Shown here: piece after piece, positions 34,264 to 41,799 of the stretch | How the letters are laid out: each line of letters opens with the position of its first letter | Position numbering within the stretch: the first letter of the stretch is position 1 | Assembly (NCBI GenBank): GCA_046757205.1 | Contig: JBHHXR010000001.1 | Location: 1 to 43,032, forward strand | From: JBHHXR01 sp046757205 | Lineage (GTDB): Bacteria > Pseudomonadota > Alphaproteobacteria > Rhodobacterales > Rhodobacteraceae | Length of the DNA: 43,032 nt | Reading direction: 5' to 3' | The notes under the pieces: model-generated | Seen by the model: only the letters and a program-made list of their open reading frames with translations | Databases searched by the model: none | Told to the model about the DNA's origin: nothing | Program-made: the position numbers and the translations under genes

Positions 34264-34991
34264 GCTAGTGACTATCTGTTTTGTCCGAGTTTACCTATTA
34301 GCATGGCCTCGATGGGAGCAAGTGCGTCCTGAAACTCCTTGTTGAATTCATCATCTTCAGACCAATTGTCGTAGAGTATATCCCTTTTCTTGCGTGCAAT
34401 CCTTTCGTAGTCCTCTTTCATGCCGTCGCTGGCGTCAGGGTCGATCAGCCGGAGGTGATTTTGGACTACCATGAGTAATTCGGTCTGTAGCTTGTGAATT
34501 CGATGAAATAAGTCTCTTACGTCCGGACCCCAGATCGCTTCTGCCTCTAAGAAATCTGAATACAAATTTGCGCGAACGTCTTGAGCTTTTTTCCAACGAT
34601 TTTCGTAGGCTGTTGTTATTCCATAATATCGGATTTGGTCAGCATTCATCCCTTCGGCTTCATTTTCGGGCGGTTTCGGCATTTCATTGCTGAACATCGC
34701 GGGATTCCGCACGCCCTTTATTGCATCCCGATATTTGTAAAGGTTAACGAGCAAACGGCGTGCAAGTTCCCTGTCGGAGTGCCATCGCGTTTGTGATTTC
34801 CATGTGCTCAGTCCGATTCCTGCGATGATAGCGCCGGCAGCGGCGCTCAAGGCAATGACTCCATTGGCCAAAGCTGAAACCCAGTCCGCGAAAGTCACCA
34901 ACAGGTCCTTTCAATGCTGATTATTAGTCAGTGAGTATACATCGCGCGCTTGTGCAAGACCATCGAATGCGACGATACAGCATGGTCGTAA
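34264..34991. mobile_element. 728-bp inserted segment between direct repeats
   Basis: This segment is clearly AT-richer than its surroundings and carries one leftward gene. No transposase, integrase or terminal inverted repeat is visible. The arrangement, gene end / cargo / identical gene end / original terminator, is what integration of an 877-bp circle by a single crossover, or a duplication followed by capture, would leave. The right end, ATGGTCGTAACC, resembles ATGGTGGTGACC in the first bases of the repeat. Calling it mobile is inference. Confidence 0.5.
34272..34898 (-). CDS. Orphan membrane-anchored protein in the inserted segment
   Basis: The 208-aa protein has one hydrophobic helix at the N-terminus (WVSALANGVIALSAAAGAII). 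A charged, helix-rich cytoplasmic part follows (RELARRLLVNLYKYRDAIKG, NLYSDFLEAEAIWG, HKLQTELLMVVQNHLRL). GTG 34898 is preferred with AAGGA seven bases upstream; TTG 34901 is an alternative. A good -10 box, TATACT (34939-34934), lies 35 bases upstream, but no clear -35. AT content and codon use differ from all neighbours, suggesting recent acquisition. I do not recognise a named family. Similar single-helix proteins exist in accessory regions, so a defence or stress role is possible but not shown. Confidence 0.72.
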   Translation of the reverse strand: MTFADWVSALANGVIALSAAAGAIIAGIGLSTWKSQTRWHSDRELARRLLVNLYKYRDAIKGVRNPAMFSNEMPKPPENEAEGMNADQIRYYGITTAYENRWKKAQDVRANLYSDFLEAEAIWGPDVRDLFHRIHKLQTELLMVVQNHLRLIDPDASDGMKEDYERIARKKRDILYDNWSEDDEFNKEFQDALAPIEAMLIGKLGQNR

Positions 34992-35140
34992 CCTACATGG
35001 TGGTGACCTCGAGCGAGCAGGTGCGGGCGCTGGCGCGGATATTCGACAACCTGGTGCGCCAGGCGGTGGTCGGGCCGGACCTGGTGCACGAATGGCTGTC
35101 GGAACGGGCGCGGGAGGTTGCGCCGGGGCGCTGAGGGTAC
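34992..35140 (+). pseudogene. 149-bp perfect direct repeat, right copy (duplicated XRE gene end)
   Basis: This copy encodes only the last 47 residues of the XRE-type regulator (from MVVTSSEQVRALAR) and lacks the HTH. The frame is open leftward into the cargo, with ATGs at 34967 and 34982, so a short C-terminal peptide could be made; no clear ribosome-binding site precedes them. Perfect identity with 34115-34263 points to a recent event or ongoing gene conversion. Confidence 0.85.
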
Positions 35141-35155
35141 ACCGGCCAAAGGCAA

Positions 35156-35178
35156 CGCCCGGCCGCAGGGGCCGGGCG
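35156..35178 (+). terminator. GC-rich hairpin after the duplicated XRE end
   Basis: A 9-bp perfect stem, CGCCCGGCC / GGCCGGGCG, with a five-base loop begins 16 bases after the right repeat copy. It is followed by GCGCGGATTTC, with only a short T-run. It probably was the XRE gene terminator before the insertion and may also serve the convergent Tat-protein gene. Confidence 0.5.
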
Positions 35179-35230
35179 CGCGGATTTCACGATACCGGCC
35201 GCCAGTTGGCGACGCGGTCGCGGCTCAGCC

Positions 35231-35716
35231 TCACGGAAGTGTCACGCCGCCGTCCGCCGGGGGTGGTCCGCCGCCGGGGCCGCCAGGCGGCAACCCGCCG
35301 CCACCGCCACCGCCGCCGCCCGGAGGCGTCGTGCCGCCGTCGGATGGGGGTGTTCCGCCGCCACCGCCGTCCGGAAGGCCGCCGTCTCCGGAGCCGCTCG
35401 GCCCCGAACTGCTCGGCCCCGAACTGCTCGGCCCGGAACCGCTCGGCCCCGAACCGCTCGGAGCGCTGGCGCTCGGCCCGGAACTGCTCGGCCCGGAACC
35501 GCTGGGGGCGCTGGCGCTCGGCCCGGAACTGCTCGGGCCTGAACTGCTGGGGGCGCTGGACCGGCTGGCGTCGTCGCCGCTGCTGGCACGTGCGATGCTG
35601 AGCGTGGTCATCGCCGGGGCGATGTAGATCACGCCGCCGGCCAGGGCGGTGCGGGTCAGCAGCTTGCGGCGGCTGATGGGCGCCGTGTCGGGGGTCTTGT
35701 TTTTTCTGGGTTTCAT
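35231..35716 (-). CDS. Tat-exported Ser/Gly/Pro-rich protein with pentapeptide repeats
   Basis: The 161-aa protein has an N-terminal basic stretch and a twin-arginine motif (ISRRKLLTR, residues 14-22). A hydrophobic segment, ALAGGVIYIAPAMTTLSIA, and a likely AxA-type cleavage site near IARA follow. Residues 55-109 are 11 tandem pentapeptides of type [GA]PS[SAG]S. Residues 110-161 are Gly/Pro-rich with a run of nine glycines. There are no cysteines. AGGA stands eight bases before ATG 35716. It looks like a secreted, disordered surface or matrix protein; no enzymatic domain is visible. The signal and start are convincing; the function is unknown. Confidence 0.72.
   Translation of the reverse strand: MKPRKNKTPDTAPISRRKLLTRTALAGGVIYIAPAMTTLSIARASSGDDASRSSAPSSSGPSSSGPSASAPSGSGPSSSGPSASAPSGSGPSGSGPSSSGPSSSGPSGSGDGGLPDGGGGGTPPSDGGTTPPGGGGGGGGGLPPGGPGGGPPPADGGVTLP
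35390..35554 (-). repeat. 15-bp minisatellite, 11 units, inside the Tat-protein gene
   Basis: Eleven in-frame 15-bp units encode the pentapeptides of the Tat-exported protein. Units are near-identical (for example CTCGGCCCGGAACTG read on the plus strand) with variants GCGCTGGCGCTCGG-like, which give Ala. Length change by slipped-strand pairing would keep the reading frame. Confidence 0.85.
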
Positions 35717-35877
35717 GTCTGAGTCCTCAACTGAAGTATTCAGTAAGCAACCCCCACACGGGGGCCAGACTACGCCACGCTTCCTGACGATTCGCGGACA
35801 CCGGCTGTCAGCGAAATGTCAGTTGCGTGGTTTCCGCACGCCCGCCCGCCCGGCCCGGTTCGCCGGCTGGGGCGGGG

Positions 35878-35893
35878 TGCACACGCGTGTGCA
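35878..35893. promoter_or_regulatory. 16-bp perfect palindrome TGCACACGCGTGTGCA
   Basis: A perfect 16-bp palindrome lies about 160 bp upstream of the Tat-protein start. Its symmetry and place suggest a dimeric regulator site. It is not part of a coding sequence. No second copy was noticed in the window. Confidence 0.35.
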
Positions 35894-36258
35894 TACGGGT
35901 AACCGCTTGATTTTTTTGAATTATCGAAGCAGACATCGCCAGAAAGTATCGGCCTTGACCCACCTGCGAAACCGTCATGCCACTCGTCAGTCAAGAAGGT
36001 TAAGTGAACAGATGATTGCCCGCTGGGCGGCGCTCGGAACTCTTCGGGTCAAGGCGGCTCTCCTGTCGTTTGCAACCTTGAGTCGCAGATCATCCCGTTT
36101 GTGGATCCTGAACGTCAACAGCCCCTGGCCGAATACCGGTTTCTCTTCGCCGTTTCCGGGCGGTAGGGTAGGGATGTGCTGGCCCGGATGCCGAGGCCGG
36201 TTTCCCTGTGGTGCAGGGTCGGTGATTCACCCACCAACGCGGCGGCAAGAAACATGGT

Positions 36259-36285
36259 GGGCAGATTGCCCGCCCTACGCTTGCT
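36259..36285 (+). repeat. REP-like repeat, left of the beta-propeller gene
   Basis: GGGCAGATTGCCCGCCC, two variable bases, then CGCTTGCT. It contains the hairpin GGGCA/TGCCC. The same 27-bp element with two substitutions lies at 37412-37438 in the same orientation. Confidence 0.6.
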
Positions 36286-36360
36286 TTTTCAGCAGTCCGT
36301 TGGGACGCCTTCCACGGTGCGCTTACGTTGCCGAACAGTAAACCAAATGGGAAATGTCGG

Positions 36361-37335
36361 ATGACAAAAAGGAGACGGATATTCCATGTCAGCCTTGCGG
36401 GGCTTCTGCTCGTCGTGGCTGGCAGTGGAGCGATATCGCAAGAAATCTTCATATCCTCGCCGGCAACCATTTATCGCGATGACGGGGCGCGGCAGCTGAA
36501 CATAAACCTGCCGGGCAGTTTACAGAACCCGGCGTTTTCTCCCGATGGCAATTCAATCGTTTTCACGCGATTTCGTGCCGGCTACAACTTGGGCATATCG
36601 GACATTTTTGCTCTGGACCTGAATACAGAAACAGTGACGAGTCTGGTGTCTGACGGTAGCATTAATGTAAATTCGCCGGGATCGTCCTGGAACGGCAAAA
36701 CTGGTTCCATTGTTTATTCTTCAGATCAAGGTAGACATGATGAAATTTACACCATTACGAAAACTGATAATACATGGCGAATAATGCAGATTACCGATCG
36801 GGTAGAGAGACAATCGTATGAACCAAGTTTTTCGCCAAACGGAAATTGGATAGTATTCGAGTCGCATTATATAGATGTAGAAGGAAACGGTGTTATTACG
36901 AAATACCGCGTGGATGGAAGTACAGATTACATTGATCTTACCGCGCTGGCCGAGGACAACAGGCAACCGAATTGGTCGCCGGATGGCCGCAGAATTCTGT
37001 ACCAAACCTTCAGGAACGGAAACTGGTCGATCTTTACCATGGACACAAACGGTAACAACAAAAGGTCCGTGACCAGTGTCGCAGAAAGCGCAACTGACGC
37101 CGTGTTTTCCCATGATGGTCGGTGGATCGTGTACAGTTCGGAAAACGCCGAAGTGGACAATGCCAACATTTACAAGGTTGCGTCCGATGGTGGCGCACCC
37201 ATCCGGGTCACGCGATTTGGCGGCTACGACGGCGCGCCATCGATCTCGCGTGACGGCACGAAGATTGTATTCGAGTCGTCGACCGGCGATCCCGACGGAT
37301 CGGCTGGGACAAGGATTTGGATTATCGACAACTGA
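36361..37335 (+). CDS. Exported TolB-like beta-propeller (PD40 repeat) protein
   Basis: The 324-aa protein starts with a signal peptide (basic MTKRRRIF, then VSLAGLLLVVAGSGAIS, likely cleaved before QE). It has at least five PD40/WD40-like blades: NPAFSPDGNSIVFTRF, PSFSPNGNWIVFES, QPNWSPDGRRILYQ, DAVFSHDGRWIVYS and APSISRDGTKIVFES. Such propellers in the periplasm bind proteins or glycans; TolB is the best-known relative, but this is not TolB, because the N-terminal TolB domain and Pal-TolA neighbours are absent. ATG 36361 gives a complete signal peptide; its ribosome-binding site is weak. The gene is AT-richer than its neighbours and bracketed by two copies of a REP-like repeat, which suggests acquisition. 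Confidence 0.8.
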   Translation: MTKRRRIFHVSLAGLLLVVAGSGAISQEIFISSPATIYRDDGARQLNINLPGSLQNPAFSPDGNSIVFTRFRAGYNLGISDIFALDLNTETVTSLVSDGSINVNSPGSSWNGKTGSIVYSSDQGRHDEIYTITKTDNTWRIMQITDRVERQSYEPSFSPNGNWIVFESHYIDVEGNGVITKYRVDGSTDYIDLTALAEDNRQPNWSPDGRRILYQTFRNGNWSIFTMDTNGNNKRSVTSVAESATDAVFSHDGRWIVYSSENAEVDNANIYKVASDGGAPIRVTRFGGYDGAPSISRDGTKIVFESSTGDPDGSAGTRIWIIDN

Positions 37336-37411
37336 ACGGGTCGCGACACCCAAACCGAGCAGGACACCGGCCAACGGGTTGAATCCAGCATTTGGAACCC
37401 TCTGTTTCGCG

Positions 37412-37438
37412 GGGCAGATTGCCCGCCCACCGCTTGCT
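37412..37438 (+). repeat. REP-like repeat, right of the beta-propeller gene
   Basis: Second copy of the element at 36259-36285, identical except for the two bases after CCCGCCC (AC instead of TA). It lies 77 bp after the beta-propeller stop. Confidence 0.6.
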
Positions 37439-37516
37439 GCCGCTGACAAATGGCACGGCCCCGGCACGCGTTCGAAACGAACAGAGGGCGGCGCCCGTCC
37501 GTCGGTGGGTGCAAGA

Positions 37517-37554
37517 GCGCCCTCCCGCGGGGATGGTCGGGCGCTGCCCGGGAC
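37517..37554 (-). repeat. Dispersed REP-like GC-rich repeat, copy 2 (inverted)
   Basis: Read on the minus strand it begins GTCCCGGGCAGCGCCCG and ends GGAGGGCGC, matching 512-546 with two mismatches and two small gaps. It adjoins the hairpin at 37546-37566. Confidence 0.4.
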
Positions 37555-37566
37555 GCCGTCCCGGGC
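37546..37566. terminator. Hairpin between convergent beta-propeller and ptsP genes
   Basis: A perfect 9-bp stem, GCCCGGGAC / GTCCCGGGC, with a three-base loop lies between the converging genes, 57 bp from the ptsP stop. No T-run follows on either strand. Position and symmetry suggest a bidirectional terminator, but it overlaps a REP-like repeat and may be only that. The rest of 37336-37622 has no gene. Confidence 0.4.
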
Positions 37567-37622
37567 GGGTTGGCTGGTTGGGGCGGAGCACTGACCTGAC
37601 CTGGCCGGCTGCCTTGGCGCGG

Positions 37623-39884
37623 TCAGTCCTGAACCAACCCCGCCTCCTTCAAATACTCTTCCAGCGCCGGCCGCACCGACTGTTCGCCGGACTTGCGTGC
37701 CCGGTTGATCACGGCGCGGGCCTCGCCGAGATCGACGCCGCGCAGAAGCTGCTTGACCGGGCCGATGGAGGCGGGGCGCATGGACAGCGTGCGCACGCCC
37801 ATGGCGACGAAGGCCAGCGCCTCGACCGGGCGGCCGGCGTCCTCGCCGCAGAACGAGACCGGCTTGCCGTGGCCGTTGCAGCGCGCCACGATCTGCTCGA
37901 TGAAGCTGAGGAAGCTGACATTGAGCGTGTCGTAGCGGCGGCGCACCATTTCGTTCTCGCGGTCGGCGGCGAAGAAGAACTGCTTCAGGTCGTTGCCGCC
38001 GACGGAGATGAAATCGGCAAGCTGGAAGAAGCGGTCCGGCGCGAAGGCGAGGCTGGGGGTTTCCAGCATGGCGCCGATCTCCAGCTTCGAGGGCACGGCG
38101 TGGCCGAGGCTCTTTTCCCTTTCGACCTCTTCCAGCAGCCGTTCGCGGGCCAGCCGGAATTCGTCGAACTGGGCGATGAAGGGAAACATGATGCGCAGCG
38201 GGCGGCCCTTGGCGCCGCGCAGGAGCGCCTGGATCTGCATGCGCATCACCCCGGCGCGGTCGAGCCCGATGCGGATGGCGCGCCAGCCCAGCGCCGGGTT
38301 CGGCTCCTCGATGCGGCGCATGTTGGGCAGCACCTTGTCGGAACCGATGTCGAGCGTGCGGAAGATCACCGGCTTGCCGCGCGCGGCGTCCATCACCCTG
38401 CCGTAGAGCTCTGCCTGGGCGGTGCGCTTGGGCATCGCGGCGCGCAGCATGAACTGCAGCTCGGTGCGGTAGAGGCCGACCCCGTCGGCGCCGGATTCGT
38501 TCAGCGACGGCAGATCCGCCATCAGCCCGGCGTTCATCATCAGCGCCACCGACACGCCGTCCTTGGTGCGCGCCGGCTTGTCGCGCAGCGCCGAATAGAC
38601 CTTCTGGGCCTCCGCCAGCATGGCGATCTTTTCACGGAACGCCGCGGCCACCGAATCTTCCGGGCGCAGGTGCACGATACCCTGGTCGCCATCGACCAGG
38701 ATGGTGTCGCCGTTCATCGCCTCGCGGGTGATCCGCTCGGCCTGGATCACCAGCGGGATGCCGAGCGCGCGGGCGACGATGGCGGCGTGGCTCCCGACCG
38801 AGCCCTCTTCGAGCACCACGCCCTTCAGGTGCTTGCCGTAGTCGAGCAATTCGCCGGGGCCGATGTTGCGCGCCACCAGCACGGCATTTTCGGGCAGTTC
38901 CTTGCGATTCGGCCCGAACTGCCCGCTCAGCAGCCGCAGAAGCCGGTTGGAAAGGTCGTCGAGGTCGTGCAGCCGCTCGCGGATGTAGGGGTCGGCGACG
39001 CGCGCCATGCGCGCGCGTGTTGCCGACTGTTCCTTCTCGACCGCGACCTCTGCCGCCAGACCGCTTTCGACGCCGCTTTCCAGCCGGCTGAGCCAGCCCT
39101 TGTCGTGGGCGAACATGCGGTAGGCCTGCAGCACGTCGTGATGATCGCCGGTCGGGGCGAGGTGGTTGGTATCGATCATCTCGTCGATTTCCAGCCGCAG
39201 GTTGGCCATCGCCGCATGCAGCCGCGCGCGCTCCTTCGCGGGGTCGTCGGCCACCGGGTTGGCGATCGTGATGTTCGGTTCGTGCAGGTAGGCGATGCCC
39301 TCTGCCGCGCCTTCCTGGCCGACCACGCCACGGGCGAGGAACGAGCGGGTGTGCGGTCTGGCGGCGGCCAGCGGGCCGGGGCCGGTGAAGGCGCCGAGCT
39401 CGGCCATCTCGGCGATCACCATCGCCACCACCTCGAGCCCGTAGACCTCGTCCTCGTTGTAGTGGCGCGCCACCTTGTTCTGCACCACCAGTACGCCCAT
39501 CACCTCGCCAAGGCGCTGGATCGGCACGCCGAGAAACGACGAGTACCGCTCTTCGCTGGTCTCCGGCATGTAGCGGAAGCCCGGCATCGACGGTGCGTCG
39601 GCGGCGTTTATCGGCTCGGCCTTCTCGGCGATCCGGCCGACGAGGCCTTCACCGACGCGCAGCCGCGTGCGGTGCACGGCTTCGGGGTTGAGGCCCTCGG
39701 TAGCAAAAAGTTCCAGCGTGTTCTCGTCGCGGCGCAGATAGATCGAGCAGACCTCGGCGACCATCGACGACGCGATCAGCTTGGTGATACGGTTGAGCCG
39801 CTCCTGCCCTTCGCCAGCCTCGGCGAGGGTCTTGCGAAGCCGTCTCAGAAGAACCCGGGACTCCACGCCCTGTTTGTTTGACAT
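37623..39884 (-). CDS. ptsP: PTS enzyme I, nitrogen-type (EI-Ntr), with GAF domain
   Basis: The 753-aa protein takes phosphate from phosphoenolpyruvate and passes it to NPr (PtsO), heading the regulatory nitrogen PTS. It has an N-terminal GAF domain (about 20-165; SSMVAEVCSIYLRRDENTLE, FLGVPIQRLGEVMGVLVVQN). The swivelling domain carries phospho-acceptor His366 in GSVGSHAAIVARALG. The PEP-binding barrel has MFPFIAQFDEF, SVGGNDLKQFFFA and catalytic Cys679 in SFCGEDAGRP. Length agrees with the family. It is 18 bp downstream of lysC on the same strand, an arrangement common in alphaproteobacteria, and the two are probably co-transcribed. The peptide chain release factor gene often found next is not present in the window. 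Confidence 0.95.
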   Translation of the reverse strand: MSNKQGVESRVLLRRLRKTLAEAGEGQERLNRITKLIASSMVAEVCSIYLRRDENTLELFATEGLNPEAVHRTRLRVGEGLVGRIAEKAEPINAADAPSMPGFRYMPETSEERYSSFLGVPIQRLGEVMGVLVVQNKVARHYNEDEVYGLEVVAMVIAEMAELGAFTGPGPLAAARPHTRSFLARGVVGQEGAAEGIAYLHEPNITIANPVADDPAKERARLHAAMANLRLEIDEMIDTNHLAPTGDHHDVLQAYRMFAHDKGWLSRLESGVESGLAAEVAVEKEQSATRARMARVADPYIRERLHDLDDLSNRLLRLLSGQFGPNRKELPENAVLVARNIGPGELLDYGKHLKGVVLEEGSVGSHAAIVARALGIPLVIQAERITREAMNGDTILVDGDQGIVHLRPEDSVAAAFREKIAMLAEAQKVYSALRDKPARTKDGVSVALMMNAGLMADLPSLNESGADGVGLYRTELQFMLRAAMPKRTAQAELYGRVMDAARGKPVIFRTLDIGSDKVLPNMRRIEEPNPALGWRAIRIGLDRAGVMRMQIQALLRGAKGRPLRIMFPFIAQFDEFRLARERLLEEVEREKSLGHAVPSKLEIGAMLETPSLAFAPDRFFQLADFISVGGNDLKQFFFAADRENEMVRRRYDTLNVSFLSFIEQIVARCNGHGKPVSFCGEDAGRPVEALAFVAMGVRTLSMRPASIGPVKQLLRGVDLGEARAVINRARKSGEQSVRPALEEYLKEAGLVQD

Positions 39885-39902
39885 CGCGATAACCGGCCGG
39901 CG

Positions 39903-41129
39903 TCAGGCCGCTTTTTCCAGTTCGAATGCATCGTGAAGCGCCTGCACGGCAAGCTCCAGGTACTTGCGGTCTATCAGCACCGAGACCTTTATTTCCGAGG
40001 TCGTGATCACCTTGATGTTGACGCCCTCGGCGGCCAGCGCGGCGAACATCTTCTGCGCCACGCCGGTATGCGAGCGCATGCCGATGCCGACCACCGAAAC
40101 CTTCGCCGAGTCGGTATCGGTGATCAGTTCGCGGAAATTGATGGCACCGGAGATCTTGGCATCTTCCACCGCCTTGCTGGCGCGCTCCACGTCGTCGACC
40201 GGGCAGGTGAAGGTCATGTCCGTCCGGCCGTCCTCGGAAATGTTCTGGACGATCATGTCGACGTTTATCCCGGCCTCCGCCAGGGGGCCGAACACGGCGG
40301 CGGCGATGCCGGGGCGGTCGGCCACCGAGACGAGCGTCAGTTTCGCCTCGTCGCGGGAATAGGCGACACCGCTGACAACGTTCATTTCCATGATTTCATC
40401 CTCATCGCACACCAAGGTTCCGGCCGTGTCTTCGAAACTGGACAGGACCTGAAGCGGCACACTGTAACGCATCGCCAGCTCGACCGATCTCGTCTGCAGT
40501 ACTTTCGCACCCAACGAGGCGAGTTCCAACATCTCTTCGTACGCGATGCGCTCCAGCTTGCGGGCTTTCGGGCAGATCCGCGGATCGGAGGTGTAGATGC
40601 CGTCGACATCGGTGTAAATGTCGCAGCGCTCCGCGCCCAGCGCCGCCGCGAAGGCAACCGCCGTGGTGTCGGACCCGCCGCGGCCCAGCGTGGTGATGCG
40701 GTTTTCCGAACTCAGCCCCTGAAACCCGGCGATCACCGCGTGAAGTCCCTGATCGAATTTTTCCTCCAGCGCATCGGTTTCGATTTCAAGGATACGCGCC
40801 GCGCCGTGGATGGAAGTGGTGCGCACGGGAACCTGCCAGCCCTGCCAGCTTCGCGCCGGGACGCCGAATTCCTGCAAGGTGAGGGCCATCAGGCCGGCCG
40901 TCACGTTTTCGCCGCTGGCGACCACCGCGTCGTATTCGCGGGCGTCGTAGAACGGCGTCGCGTCGCGGACCCAGCCGACGAGTTCGTTGGTCTTGCCCGA
41001 CATGGCCGACACGATGACGGCGACGTCGTAACCTTTTTCGACCTCGCGGCGGACATTTTCGGCAGCGGCGCGGATGCGTTCCAGGTCCGCAACCGAGGTG
41101 CCGCCGAATTTCATAACCAGACGAGGCAT
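39903..41129 (-). CDS. lysC: Aspartate kinase
   Basis: The 408-aa enzyme phosphorylates aspartate, the first step to lysine, threonine, methionine and diaminopimelate. It has KFGGTSVADLERIR (from residue 7), VASGENVTAGLMAL, TLGRGGSDTTAVAFAAALG and DVDGIYTSDPRICPKARKL. Two C-terminal ACT domains (about 265-400; LTLVSVADRPGIAAAVFGPL and VSVVGIGMRSHTGVAQKMF) are the usual site of feedback inhibition. Length is normal for the monofunctional class. ATG 41129 begins directly at MPRLVMKF. An internal GTG start, as used for a beta subunit in some species, was not evaluated. A 122-bp gap separates it from the DUF1178 gene. Confidence 0.96.
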   Translation of the reverse strand: MPRLVMKFGGTSVADLERIRAAAENVRREVEKGYDVAVIVSAMSGKTNELVGWVRDATPFYDAREYDAVVASGENVTAGLMALTLQEFGVPARSWQGWQVPVRTTSIHGAARILEIETDALEEKFDQGLHAVIAGFQGLSSENRITTLGRGGSDTTAVAFAAALGAERCDIYTDVDGIYTSDPRICPKARKLERIAYEEMLELASLGAKVLQTRSVELAMRYSVPLQVLSSFEDTAGTLVCDEDEIMEMNVVSGVAYSRDEAKLTLVSVADRPGIAAAVFGPLAEAGINVDMIVQNISEDGRTDMTFTCPVDDVERASKAVEDAKISGAINFRELITDTDSAKVSVVGIGMRSHTGVAQKMFAALAAEGVNIKVITTSEIKVSVLIDRKYLELAVQALHDAFELEKAA

Positions 41130-41251
41130 GTACCGGGATTTCCAAGACCAGCGGCGGGAGTGCCGCGCCTCTCATACAGAGGCGATCCTTCCGCCGCAAG
41201 GGAACCCGCCGCGACGACGTCGGTGACGGCGGCGGAAACCCGGGTTTCAGA

Positions 41252-41680
41252 TCAGTTGCAACGGCGGGACGACCAGGGCAGCGGCGCCACCGGAACGCCT
41301 TCCTCGATCAGCGCCTTGGCCTCTTCGATCCTGGCTTCTCCGTAGATCGAGCGTTTCGGCGCCAGTCCCTCGTGAATGGCGCGCGCCTCTTCGGCGAATC
41401 TGCGGCCGACGTTTTCGGAATGCGCCTCGATCTTGCGCCGGATCTCCGCCAGGGCCTGTTCGGCCGGCGAGGCCGGGCCGCGCAGGGACGGCGGGCTTTC
41501 GTCTTCCGGTTGCCCGCCGGTCAGCACGCGGGGAGCCATGATCGCCTTCTGGATGTCAGTATCGCCGCACACGGCGCAGCACACCGACCCCGCCCCGACA
41601 AGCTTTTCGAAGGCTTCGCCGGAGGCGAACCAACTGTCGAAACTGTGCCCTATTGAGCATTTCAGCGAGTAGCGGATCAT
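41252..41680 (-). CDS. DUF1178 family protein
   Basis: The 142-aa protein begins MIRYSLKCSIGHSFDSWFAS, diagnostic for DUF1178. A Cys pair in CCAVCGDTDIQKAIMAPRV suggests a small metal-binding knuckle together with the N-terminal Cys/His. The C-terminal half is helical, with RFAEEARAIHEGLAPKRSIY and EGVPVAPLPW at the end, as usual in the family. ATG 41680 is chosen because the conserved sequence starts there; the frame is open further upstream without homology. It lies upstream of lysC-ptsP on the same strand and diverges from the histidine kinase. The function is not known for the family. Confidence 0.9.
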   Translation of the reverse strand: MIRYSLKCSIGHSFDSWFASGEAFEKLVGAGSVCCAVCGDTDIQKAIMAPRVLTGGQPEDESPPSLRGPASPAEQALAEIRRKIEAHSENVGRRFAEEARAIHEGLAPKRSIYGEARIEEAKALIEEGVPVAPLPWSSRRCN

Positions 41681-41799
41681 TGCAGCCTGTTTTGTCTGCC
41701 GATACACGTCTTTAGATATAGCTTTGAGGCGTAAACACAATATCACGCTGCAAGTCGGCGAAAACACCTGTCGCAACGTCGCAGCGTACCGGAGCCGGA

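Larger units (their letters stand above)
35717..36360. other. Intergenic region without a supported gene
   Basis: About 640 bp between the Tat-protein start and the beta-propeller start. Open frames here lack ribosome-binding sites and have shadow-type composition. It holds a 16-bp palindrome at 35878-35893 and a REP-like repeat at 36259-36285. It must also contain promoters for both divergent genes. An AT-richer stretch at 35905-36015 is the most likely place, though no boxes were fixed. Confidence 0.5.

Noticed and set aside
35390..35554. CRISPR-like regular repetition
   Set aside because: Units are contiguous 15-bp coding repeats without spacers and encode pentapeptides in frame.
35649..36341. 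230-aa plus-strand frame over the Tat-protein start and the following gap
   Set aside because: It begins inside the antisense of the Tat signal and spans a palindrome and a REP-like repeat; no homology-like motif.
37392..39881. 829-codon plus-strand open frame opposite ptsP
   Set aside because: His/Arg/Gly-rich shadow; ptsP motifs on the minus strand are complete.
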